This document shows positions 1 to 5,799 of a stretch of DNA of 32,891 nt, in pieces. The DNA lies in NCBI GenBank assembly GCA_027486495.1, contig JAIXOZ010000004.1:1-32891 (forward strand), written 5' to 3'. The position numbers were made by a program, and so were the translations under genes. Numbering within the stretch: the first letter of the stretch is position 1; each line of letters starts with the position of its first letter. The notes beneath the pieces were generated by a model. It saw only the letters and a list, made by a program, of their open reading frames with translations. It was not told the DNA's origin and searched no databases. This stretch comes from Comamonadaceae bacterium (GTDB taxonomy: Bacteria; Pseudomonadota; Gammaproteobacteria; Burkholderiales; Burkholderiaceae_C).

Positions 1-100
1 TAGGGCCCAGAGTCACTTTGACCGCGTTGGCCAAAATGTTCACGCCTTCAACCATGCGTGCGCGGGCTTCGCCGCCGAAAATTACGTCTTTTGCTGCCAT
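1..100 (-). CDS. groL: Chaperonin GroEL, N-terminal fragment (cut by window edge)
   Basis: Only the first 33 codons are present. The translation begins [16 protein letters not shown] and continues [17 protein letters not shown], the highly conserved N-terminus of the 60-kDa chaperonin that folds cytosolic proteins with GroES. An AGGAGC ribosome binding site lies six bases before the ATG. The gene is second in a groES-groEL operon read leftward and should share the CIRCE-controlled promoter upstream of groES. Identity is near certain. The rest of the gene lies outside the window. Confidence 0.97.
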   Translation of the reverse strand, partial: MAAKDVIFGGEARARMVEGVNILANAVKVTLGP

Positions 101-132
101 TTTTAAGCTCCTAAATTCAATTAATCAGTTGA

Positions 133-174
133 GGACAGAGCGACAGGGCGCTTCGCGCGTCTGTCGGTCTGTCC
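133..174 (-). promoter_or_regulatory. Long stem-loop between groES and groEL
   Basis: Two 14-base arms (133-146 and 161-174, GGACAGAGCGACAG against CTGTCGGTCTGTCC) pair with a single mismatch. An inner GCGC-TTC-GCGC hairpin (148-158) caps the structure. It occupies most of the 80-base gap between the groES stop and the groEL start. There is no T-run, so it does not look like an intrinsic terminator. An mRNA processing or stabilising element is plausible, but that role is inference. Confidence 0.7.
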
Positions 175-180
175 CGCAAA

Positions 181-468
181 TCACTCAACCACCGCGAACA
201 GGTCTTCTTCTTTCATGACCAACAGCTCGTCGCCACCGACCTTGACGGTCTGGCCGCTGTACTTGCCGAACAACACGCGGTCGCCGACTTTCACGCTCAG
301 GGCTTTGGTCTCGCCTTTGTCATTGGTCTTGCCTGGGCCGACGGCCAAGACTTCACCTTGATCGGGCTTTTCAGCAGCCGAATCGGGGATCACGATGCCC
401 GAGGCTGTTTTGGTTTCGCTTTCGATACGCTTGACGATCACGCGATCGCCCAAAGGACGCAGTTTCAT
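181..468 (-). CDS. groS: Co-chaperonin GroES
   Basis: This 95-residue protein is the heptameric lid of the GroEL folding chamber in the cytosol. It has the normal family length. It begins [16 protein letters not shown] and contains the mobile-loop segment ([14 protein letters not shown], about residues 17-30) that contacts GroEL. The beta-barrel follows, ending in [18 protein letters not shown]. The ATG at 468 is preceded by an AGGAGA ribosome binding site. A longer in-frame extension reaching into the CIRCE operator is not expected to be translated. It is the first gene of groES-groEL, transcribed leftward from a promoter whose start region carries a perfect CIRCE element, so HrcA repression and heat-shock induction are expected. 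Confidence 0.98.
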   Translation of the reverse strand: MKLRPLGDRVIVKRIESETKTASGIVIPDSAAEKPDQGEVLAVGPGKTNDKGETKALSVKVGDRVLFGKYSGQTVKVGGDELLVMKEEDLFAVVE

Positions 469-548
469 GGAATCTCCTGGATATGAAACAAGGGTTAAAA
501 AACAAAAGCACCAAAGAGGTGCGACTGAAAACTGAGGAGAGGGTGTTG

Positions 549-575
549 TTAGCACTCAACTCCATCGAGTGCTAA
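549..575 (-). promoter_or_regulatory. CIRCE operator (HrcA binding site) of groESL
   Basis: The inverted repeat TTAGCACTC, nine spacer bases, then GAGTGCTAA matches the classical CIRCE consensus without a mismatch. It lies about 80 bases before groES, at the expected transcription start, where HrcA binding blocks initiation. The hrcA gene is not in the window. Confidence 0.96.
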
Positions 576-602
576 TGATAAGGGCATTTCAGGCTGTTTC
601 AA
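575..602 (-). promoter_or_regulatory. groESL promoter
   Basis: Reading leftward, TTGAAA (597-602) and TATCAT (575-580) are separated by 16 bases, a good housekeeping sigma-70 promoter. The CTTGAAA box followed by CCCTTATCAT also partly resembles a heat-shock sigma-32 promoter. The -10 box abuts the CIRCE element, as expected for HrcA control. Confidence 0.75.
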
Positions 603-623
603 GGCCTGGACTCTGAAAGGACC

Positions 624-1205
624 TCAATGGTGTGCGGCTGTCTCTTCTTGGGCATGCCGGTTACACAGCATGTAACCATAGACGAGGTCGGTGCTGATGT
701 CGCCCTCAAAGAGACTCAATTGAGGGCTGGAGGTCAGCGGGCTGCCCGCGGGCAGGTGGGCACAGTTGTAGACCACCAAGTGGGTGTTGTGCAGGCGGGC
801 CGGGTCCAGGTGCAGGGGGGCGGTGTGCAGCCAGGAGATTCGGGCGTCGATGAAGAGGGCGTTGACTTCAGCATCCAGGTCCATCAGGTCCAGGGGGTGT
901 GTCATCACGGTGATCTGGGGCCACTGCACCAAGGTGGTCAAGGCCGGGGCTGGGTGTGCGCTGTCGTGCAGAATGCAGATGCGTCCCTCTTGGGTGGCAG
1001 GCAGCGGGCTGGCCGTGCTCAGGCCTTGTTGGGCGCAGTAGTCCTGCAGGGATGTGGACAGGATGCGGCGGTGCCCGCCGTGGGTGACAAAGGCCTTGAA
1101 CACCCCGTGTTGAACCATGCGCTGGACGGTGCCCACAGACAGGCCCAGCTTTTTGGCGGCCTGGCTGGTACTGACATAGATTTGTGTGTTTTGCGGTGTT
1201 TTCAT
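624..1205 (-). CDS. Helix-turn-helix protein of excisionase/MerR type, function unknown
   Basis: This 193-residue protein starts at the ATG at 1205. Residues about 9-60 (VSTSQAAKKLGLSVGTVQRM, then a short wing ending GGHRRI) form a clear winged helix-turn-helix like those of excisionases and MerR proteins. The rest, about residues 75-193, is not a family I recognise. It looks like a small alpha/beta fold (GRICILHDSAHPAP, NALFIDARISWLH, HLVVYNCAHLPAG), perhaps a degenerate receiver-like or ligand-sensing domain. No integrase or phage gene lies nearby, so a chromosomal regulator is more likely than a true excisionase. It is divergent from the acyltransferase pair, and the gap between them carries paired direct repeats that could be its own operator. 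The DNA-binding call is firm; targets are unknown. Confidence 0.75.
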   Translation of the reverse strand: MKTPQNTQIYVSTSQAAKKLGLSVGTVQRMVQHGVFKAFVTHGGHRRILSTSLQDYCAQQGLSTASPLPATQEGRICILHDSAHPAPALTTLVQWPQITVMTHPLDLMDLDAEVNALFIDARISWLHTAPLHLDPARLHNTHLVVYNCAHLPAGSPLTSSPQLSLFEGDISTDLVYGYMLCNRHAQEETAAHH

Positions 1206-1298
1206 GGTGCAGGGGCCTCGGGGTGAGCGTTTCAGGTAAATGGGGGTTTTGTGTCATTTCGATGTTAGGCGGCCATAAAGCCATTGGGGCTCTGGAGG

Positions 1299-1388
1299 AA
1301 CCGGTAAAGAGGCGACCGTAAACCGGTAGTGAAGTCCAGAAGCGGCGGTAAGTCCAGCTTGCATCTTCAAGGCGGGCAGGTTCAAGGC
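1299..1388. repeat. Three consecutive pairs of 8-bp direct repeats upstream of the acyltransferase operon
   Basis: AACCGGTA occurs at 1299-1306 and 1321-1328. AAGTCCAG occurs at 1332-1339 and 1350-1357. TTCAAGGC occurs at 1366-1373 and 1381-1388. The copies are 15 to 22 bases apart, roughly one and a half to two helical turns. The region is the 198-base gap between a divergent DNA-binding protein gene and the acyltransferase genes, so operator sites are a possibility. CAAAAT at 1388-1393 could be a -10 box for the plus-strand operon. Confidence 0.45.
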
Positions 1389-1403
1389 AAAATCACCCCC
1401 ACT

Positions 1404-2234
1404 ATGTTGGTTTGGTTCCGTTTTTTTTCACTGTGGCCCTTGTGGGCGTTACATGCCTTGGGTGCCTTGGGGGGCTGGGCTGCGTGGCTGTTTTCGGGAC
1501 GCTATCGCCGTCGTTTTCTGGACAACGCCCGCCAGGCTGGTCTGGGCTGGCGGGCGGTGTGGGGTGCGGTGGGGCATGCCGGGCGCATGTCGGCTGAGTT
1601 GCCACGTTTGTGGTTGGGCCGCACGCCACCACTGTTGTGGGCTGACGACCGGGCGGCGGGCCAGGCCTATGCCCAAGGCCAGGGCGTGTTGTTCCTGACC
1701 CCGCACATGGGTTGCTTTGAGGTCACTGCCCAGGCGTTGGCACTGCGCTTTGGGGCGCAGCACGGGCAGCTGACCGTTTTGTACCGCCCGGCCAGGCTGG
1801 CAGCCTTGAACGAGGTGATGGCGCTGGCGCGCAACCGGCCGTGTTTGCAGGCGGTGCCCACCACGCTGGCGGGGGTGCGCCAGATGATCAAGGCCTTGCG
1901 GGCGGGGCAGGCTGTGGGCTTGCTGCCCGATCAGGTGCCGCCGGAGGGTATGGGCCAATGGGCCCCTTACTTTGGTAAACCCGCCTACACCATGACACTG
2001 GCGGCCCGACTGGCCTTGCAAACCGGGGCGAAGGTGGTGTTGATTTGGGGTGAGCGGTTGCCCTGGGGGCGTGGTTACCGCCTGCACACCCAGCCGCTGG
2101 GCCATGAGTTGTCTGCCGATCTGGAGACGGCGGTGGTGCAGATCAACCAAGCCATGGAGGCCATGGTGCTGGCCTGCCCGCAGCAGTATTTGTGGGGTTA
2201 TGCCCGCTACAAAGCCCCGCGCAAGGACACTTGA
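1404..2234 (+). CDS. LpxL/HtrB-family lipid A (lysophospholipid) acyltransferase, copy 1
   Basis: This 276-residue protein is a membrane-anchored acyltransferase of the LpxL/LpxM family, which adds secondary acyl chains to lipid A at the inner membrane. A hydrophobic N-terminal anchor (about residues 5-30) is followed by the catalytic H-x4-E motif in TPHMGCFEV (His101, Glu106). The downstream LLPDQVPPEGMGQWAPYFG segment corresponds to the substrate-binding LPDQ motif. Family members usually have 290-310 residues, so this one is slightly short. The ATG at 1404 was preferred to an upstream in-frame ATG at 1329 because the hydrophobic anchor starts there. Its stop overlaps the next start by one base (TGATG), so the two acyltransferases are translationally coupled. 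Which acyl position it modifies cannot be read from sequence. Confidence 0.88.
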   Translation: MLVWFRFFSLWPLWALHALGALGGWAAWLFSGRYRRRFLDNARQAGLGWRAVWGAVGHAGRMSAELPRLWLGRTPPLLWADDRAAGQAYAQGQGVLFLTPHMGCFEVTAQALALRFGAQHGQLTVLYRPARLAALNEVMALARNRPCLQAVPTTLAGVRQMIKALRAGQAVGLLPDQVPPEGMGQWAPYFGKPAYTMTLAARLALQTGAKVVLIWGERLPWGRGYRLHTQPLGHELSADLETAVVQINQAMEAMVLACPQQYLWGYARYKAPRKDT

Positions 2235-3094
2235 TGCACCCTGTGGTTTTGCTCATGCGTTTGCTGGCGCCCTGGCCTTTGGGGGCCTTGCGCGCTTTGG
2301 GCTGGGTCTTGGGCCATGTGCTCTGGCTTTTCGCCCGGTCGCGGCGGCGCATTGTGCGGGTCAACCTGGCTTTGTGCTTTCCTCAAAAAACGCCCCGCCA
2401 GCGTTGGCACATGGCCAGGCGGCACTTTGTGGGGGTGGCGCAGTCGTTGCTGGACCGGTCCTGGTTGTGGCATGGCTCGCCCGCACAGCTGCGCAGGCGT
2501 TTGCAATTGCAAGGCGATTTGACCCACCTGCTGGGCCCAGAGCCTGTGGTGATGTTGGCGCCCCACTTTGTGGGGATGGACGCGGGCGGCAGCGCTCTGA
2601 CCCAGCTGCACGGCGTGCACATGGCCAGCATTTATGTGCGCCAGCGCAATGCAGCGCTGGACGAGTGGGTTCGCCAGGGGCGCAACCGGTCGGGTCATGT
2701 GAACTTGTATTTCCGTCACCAGGGGGTCAAGCAGATCGTGTCGGGCTTGCGCCGGGGGGACAAGCTGTATTTGTTGCCGGACATGGATTTTGGGCGCAGC
2801 GAGTCGGTGTTCGTGCCGTTTTATGGCGTGCAGGCGGCCACGGTGCCGTCGCTGTCGCGCTTTGCGCGTTTGGGCCGCGCCCGGGTGATGACGGCGGTCA
2901 CGCGAATGACAGAGCAGGGCTACTGTCTGGTTTTGGGTCCCTTGTGGCCAGATTTTCCCAGCGAAGATGCCCAGGCCGACACCGCCCGCATGAACCGGGA
3001 ACTGCAAGCCCTGATTGACACCATGCCCGAGCAATATTACTGGGTGCACAAGCGCTTCAAGACCCGGCCCGAGGGCGATCCGGAATTTTATTGA
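2234..3094 (+). CDS. LpxL/HtrB-family lipid A acyltransferase, copy 2
   Basis: This 286-residue protein is a second acyltransferase of the same family, coupled to copy 1 through a TGATG overlap. It has a hydrophobic N-terminal anchor (about residues 5-33), then LARSRRRIVRVNLALCFP-type sequence typical of LpxL proteins. The catalytic motif here is H-x4-D in APHFVGMDAGG (His111, Asp116), against H-x4-E in copy 1. LLPDMDFGRSESVFVPFYG follows. The pair probably completes hexa-acylated lipid A, each copy adding one secondary chain, but this is inferred from family biology. The gene ends seven bases inside the convergent hydrolase gene. Confidence 0.88.
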   Translation: MHPVVLLMRLLAPWPLGALRALGWVLGHVLWLFARSRRRIVRVNLALCFPQKTPRQRWHMARRHFVGVAQSLLDRSWLWHGSPAQLRRRLQLQGDLTHLLGPEPVVMLAPHFVGMDAGGSALTQLHGVHMASIYVRQRNAALDEWVRQGRNRSGHVNLYFRHQGVKQIVSGLRRGDKLYLLPDMDFGRSESVFVPFYGVQAATVPSLSRFARLGRARVMTAVTRMTEQGYCLVLGPLWPDFPSEDAQADTARMNRELQALIDTMPEQYYWVHKRFKTRPEGDPEFY

Positions 3095-4065
3095 GGCGAC
3101 AGAAGGGCCTGTGGCCGCAAAAAGTCTGCAATTTCCGTGATCACCCGCTCGGGTTTTTCGTGTACCACCCAGTGCGTGGCCTGTTCAATCGGCACCAGTT
3201 TCAGCTCGCGGATGTGCGCGTCCAGACCTTCGGTCAGGCAGGGCAGCAAAGCCACATCGTCTAGAGCCCAGAGCACCAGTGTGGGCACTTCGATGCGCAG
3301 CGCCTCTGGCGGGATCTGCACGGCGCTGGCACCCGGGTCGGTGGCGGTGGCCGGGCGCAATGGTGATGCACGGTAGTAGTTCAGGCCGCCTTGCAGGCCG
3401 TGTTGCCAGACCTCGCGGTAGTGCGATTTGACGGCGGGTGTGAGCCAGTGCGCAGGGGTGTCTGCGGTTGGCGCGGTGAGCGATTGCAGCGCGCTGTCTT
3501 GGCCTGTCAAAAAGCCGAACAGGCGCTCAAAATCGTTGGCCGCCAAATGCGCTGCCGCATCGGGGTGCACCAAGAAGTTCATGTAAGCACTGGCCGCTTG
3601 TTGCGCCGGGTCGTGTTGCAAGGCACGCAGGAAGGGGCCAGGGTGGGGCGAGTTGACGATGACCAGCTGGCGCAGGCGCTCGGGGTACTGGTTGGCCAGG
3701 CTCCAGGCCACCGCGCCGCCCCAGTCGTGGGCGATGAGCGCAGACAGTGGGTGGCCTTCTTGGAGAGGGCCGCATTCGCTGTCGATCAGGGCCAAAATGT
3801 CCTGCACCAGGTGTTTGGCGCGGTAGGCTTTCACGTCTTCGGGGGCGCTGGAGCGTTCAAAGCCGCGCAGGTTGGGGGCCACGCATCGGAAGCCGCCGTT
3901 TTCGGGCCGGGAAAAATGCAGCAGCAAAGGGTCCCACACCCAAGCCCCTTCCGGAAAGCCATGCAAAAACAGCAGCACGGGGCGACCCGGCTCACCGCAG
4001 GCGCGGCAGCTCAGGCTGATGCCGTGGGGCAGCGCTTGTTGCCAAGTTTGGATGTCGGGATGCAA
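3088..4065 (-). CDS. Alpha/beta hydrolase, epoxide hydrolase / haloalkanoate dehalogenase type
   Basis: This 325-residue alpha/beta hydrolase probably uses an aspartate nucleophile. The oxyanion-hole motif HGFP is at residues 35-38. The nucleophile elbow is AHDWGG (Asp114), the acid is in LWALDD (Asp269 or 270) and the base is His298 in ATHWV. The cap carries LNYYRAS (Tyr230/231), the tyrosine pair typical of epoxide hydrolases. Asp at the nucleophile position excludes an ordinary esterase or lipase. Epoxide hydrolase and fluoroacetate-type dehalogenase remain the two options; the tyrosines favour the former. The start is a TTG at 4065, supported by AAGGAG eight bases upstream. Its 3' end overlaps the convergent acyltransferase by seven bases. 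Confidence 0.85.
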   Translation of the reverse strand: MHPDIQTWQQALPHGISLSCRACGEPGRPVLLFLHGFPEGAWVWDPLLLHFSRPENGGFRCVAPNLRGFERSSAPEDVKAYRAKHLVQDILALIDSECGPLQEGHPLSALIAHDWGGAVAWSLANQYPERLRQLVIVNSPHPGPFLRALQHDPAQQAASAYMNFLVHPDAAAHLAANDFERLFGFLTGQDSALQSLTAPTADTPAHWLTPAVKSHYREVWQHGLQGGLNYYRASPLRPATATDPGASAVQIPPEALRIEVPTLVLWALDDVALLPCLTEGLDAHIRELKLVPIEQATHWVVHEKPERVITEIADFLRPQALLSPQ

Positions 4066-4110
4066 GTCGGATCACTCCTTGAGAGGCGCATGGCGAATGT
4101 CAGCGCAAGC

Positions 4111-4884
4111 TCACTCGTCCAGGGCTTCGGGTTCGGCTTCGGCGGCGGCTGGGGCTGCAGCCGCTTCACCGCCAGCAGGGTGGGTCCAGTCCCACAGCAG
4201 ATGGGCCACCTCGTCAACACCCTGTTTTTTCAGGGCTGAAAAGAGCTTCACCTCGCCGCCACCGGCTTGCAGTCGCGCAATCGACAAAGCTTTAGCCTGT
4301 TCGGCGCGGGTGAGCTTGTCGGCTTTGGTCAAAATGATCAGGAACTTCAGGCCCTCTTCGACGCGCGGACGGATCACTTCCAGCAGGATGTCGTCGAGTT
4401 CGGTCAGGCCGTGGCGCGGGTCGCACATCATCACGATGCCCTTGAGGTTTTCGCGGCTGACCAGGTAATTGGCCATGACTTGCTGCCAGCGCAGCTTGTC
4501 CATTTTGGCGACTGCGGCGTAGCCATAACCTGGCAAATCGGCCAGCACGGCGTCGGTGACGCCTTGTTTACCCAGGGCAAACAGGTTGATGTGCTGGGTG
4601 CGGCCGGGTTTTTTGGAGGCAAAGGCCAGTTGCTTTTTTTGCGTCAGGGTGTTGATGCAGGTGGACTTGCCCGCATTGGAGCGGCCCACAAAGGCGATTT
4701 CGGGGGTGTCCATCGCGGGCAAGTGGTGCAGTTGCGCGGCGGTGGTCAAGAAACGGGCGGTGTGCATCCAGCCCATGGGCGTGACAACTGCGGGTGCAGT
4801 TGGCGCTTTGCTGGCCACGGCCGGTCTGGCGCTCGGCGCTTTGGGGGGGCTGGCAGAAACGCGAACGTGGGGTCGGGAGCTCAT
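4111..4884 (-). CDS. engB: Ribosome-assembly GTPase EngB (YihA/YsxC)
   Basis: This 257-residue TRAFAC-class GTPase is needed for 50S subunit assembly and acts in the cytosol. The G1 P-loop is GRSNAGKST (residues 67-75), G3 is DLPGYG (116-121) and G4 is TKAD (186-189). The KKPGRTQ segment at about 91-97 is diagnostic of EngB. The core is bracketed by an Ala/Pro-rich N-terminal extension of about 36 residues and an Ala/Glu tail of about 20 residues, making it longer than the usual 200-220. The ATG at 4884 has AAGG about 12 bases upstream; translation could alternatively begin at Met37. It is divergent from the cytochrome c4 gene. Confidence 0.95.
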   Translation of the reverse strand: MSSRPHVRVSASPPKAPSARPAVASKAPTAPAVVTPMGWMHTARFLTTAAQLHHLPAMDTPEIAFVGRSNAGKSTCINTLTQKKQLAFASKKPGRTQHINLFALGKQGVTDAVLADLPGYGYAAVAKMDKLRWQQVMANYLVSRENLKGIVMMCDPRHGLTELDDILLEVIRPRVEEGLKFLIILTKADKLTRAEQAKALSIARLQAGGGEVKLFSALKKQGVDEVAHLLWDWTHPAGGEAAAAPAAAEAEPEALDE

Positions 4885-4932
4885 AAATCAGGGGTACCTT
4901 GGGTCGTCAGGAAACTGACGCAGACCTCATTG

Positions 4933-4938
4933 TAGAAT
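4933..4938 (+). promoter_or_regulatory. Possible -10 box of the cytochrome c4 gene
   Basis: TAGAAT lies 33 bases before the cytochrome ATG, inside the 87-base gap shared with divergent engB. No convincing -35 box is visible, so this is a weak assignment. Confidence 0.3.
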
Positions 4939-4971
4939 CCTAGGGTTTTGCGCCAACTCTTGGATCACGCC

Positions 4972-5604
4972 ATGAAGTCGATTTCCTCTCTCTTGATTTC
5001 CGCCCTCTCGGCCGCTTTGGTGGCCGGTTCTGCCTTGGCTGCCGGCCCGGCCCCCAAGGCTGCCAAACCCGACTTGGCCAAAGGCGAAGCCATCTTTAGC
5101 CAGGCTTGCGTGGCTTGCCATGCGGCAGACGGCAACTCCAGCACGCCGGCCAACCCCAAATTGGCCCAGCAGCACCCTGAGTATCTGCTCAAGCAGTTGC
5201 AAGAGTACAAATCAGGCAAACGTGCCAACGCCGTCATGAGCGGCATGGTTGCCGCCTTGAGCGACGAAGACATGCGCAATATTGCTTTTTGGTTGGCTTC
5301 CAAGCAAGCCAAGCCCGGCTTTGCCAACTCCAAAGAGACCGTGGCCTGGGGTGAGCGTATTTACCGTGGTGGCATCCCAGACCGTCAGATCGCTGCTTGC
5401 GTGAGCTGCCATTCACCCAATGGCGCAGGCATGCCCTCGCAGTATCCCCGTCTCGCGGGTCAGCATGCTGAGTACACCGCAACTCAGCTCATTCAGTTCC
5501 GCGAAGGTGTTCGCAAGAACAACCTGCAGATGACTCAAGTGGCTGCCAAAATGAATGACCGCGAGATCAAGGCGGTGTCTGATTACATCGCGGGTCTGCG
5601 CTGA
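4972..5604 (+). CDS. Di-haem cytochrome c4-type protein, periplasmic
   Basis: The 210-residue precursor has a Sec signal peptide (MKSISSLLISALSAALVAGS, cleavage after about residue 23). Two c-type haem sites follow: CVACH (Cys46, Cys49, His50) and CVSCH (Cys143, Cys146, His147). Candidate axial methionines are Met89 or Met92 for the first haem and Met187 for the second. The two halves resemble each other, as in cytochromes c4 (about 190-210 residues), which carry electrons to terminal oxidases in the periplasm. The ATG at 4972 places the signal peptide correctly; an upstream in-frame start would add eight residues before it. The gene is followed by ResB and CcsA, which would attach its haems. 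Confidence 0.93.
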   Translation: MKSISSLLISALSAALVAGSALAAGPAPKAAKPDLAKGEAIFSQACVACHAADGNSSTPANPKLAQQHPEYLLKQLQEYKSGKRANAVMSGMVAALSDEDMRNIAFWLASKQAKPGFANSKETVAWGERIYRGGIPDRQIAACVSCHSPNGAGMPSQYPRLAGQHAEYTATQLIQFREGVRKNNLQMTQVAAKMNDREIKAVSDYIAGLR

Positions 5605-5667
5605 TTTTGAAACCGGGCGGTAGCCCTTTGCATGCCGGTTTGCCCTGTGGACTTCAAAGGGTTTTCG

Positions 5668-5690
5668 GCCTCAAGGTGTGATCCTGAGGC
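5668..5690. other. Imperfect hairpin downstream of cytochrome c4
   Basis: GCCTCAAGG and CCTGAGGC pair around a six-base loop with one bulged A. It lies 63 bases after the cytochrome stop codon and has no T-run. It may slow or protect the 3' end of the message, but this is weak evidence. Confidence 0.35.
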
Positions 5691-5720
5691 ACAATAAGAA
5701 TCGGCTGATATGACAGTTCC

Positions 5721-5740
5721 AAGGCCGGTTTTCCGGCCTT
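5721..5740. terminator. Perfect 8-bp hairpin between cytochrome c4 and resB
   Basis: AAGGCCGG, a TTTT loop, then CCGGCCTT form a perfect GC-rich stem 117 bases after the cytochrome stop and 60 bases before resB. The downstream sequence (GATCATTTCT) is only mildly T-rich, so termination efficiency is uncertain. It probably separates the cytochrome transcript from the resB-ccsA transcript. Confidence 0.5.
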
Positions 5741-5799
5741 GATCATTTCTGGCTGGCACAGTCCCGACCATCCCTTGTCTGCTTCTTTTTGACCACCCC

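Noticed and set aside
624-1205. Prophage or integrative element suggested by the excisionase-like HTH
   Set aside because: No integrase, attachment-site repeat, tRNA or phage gene is visible nearby; all neighbours are housekeeping genes.
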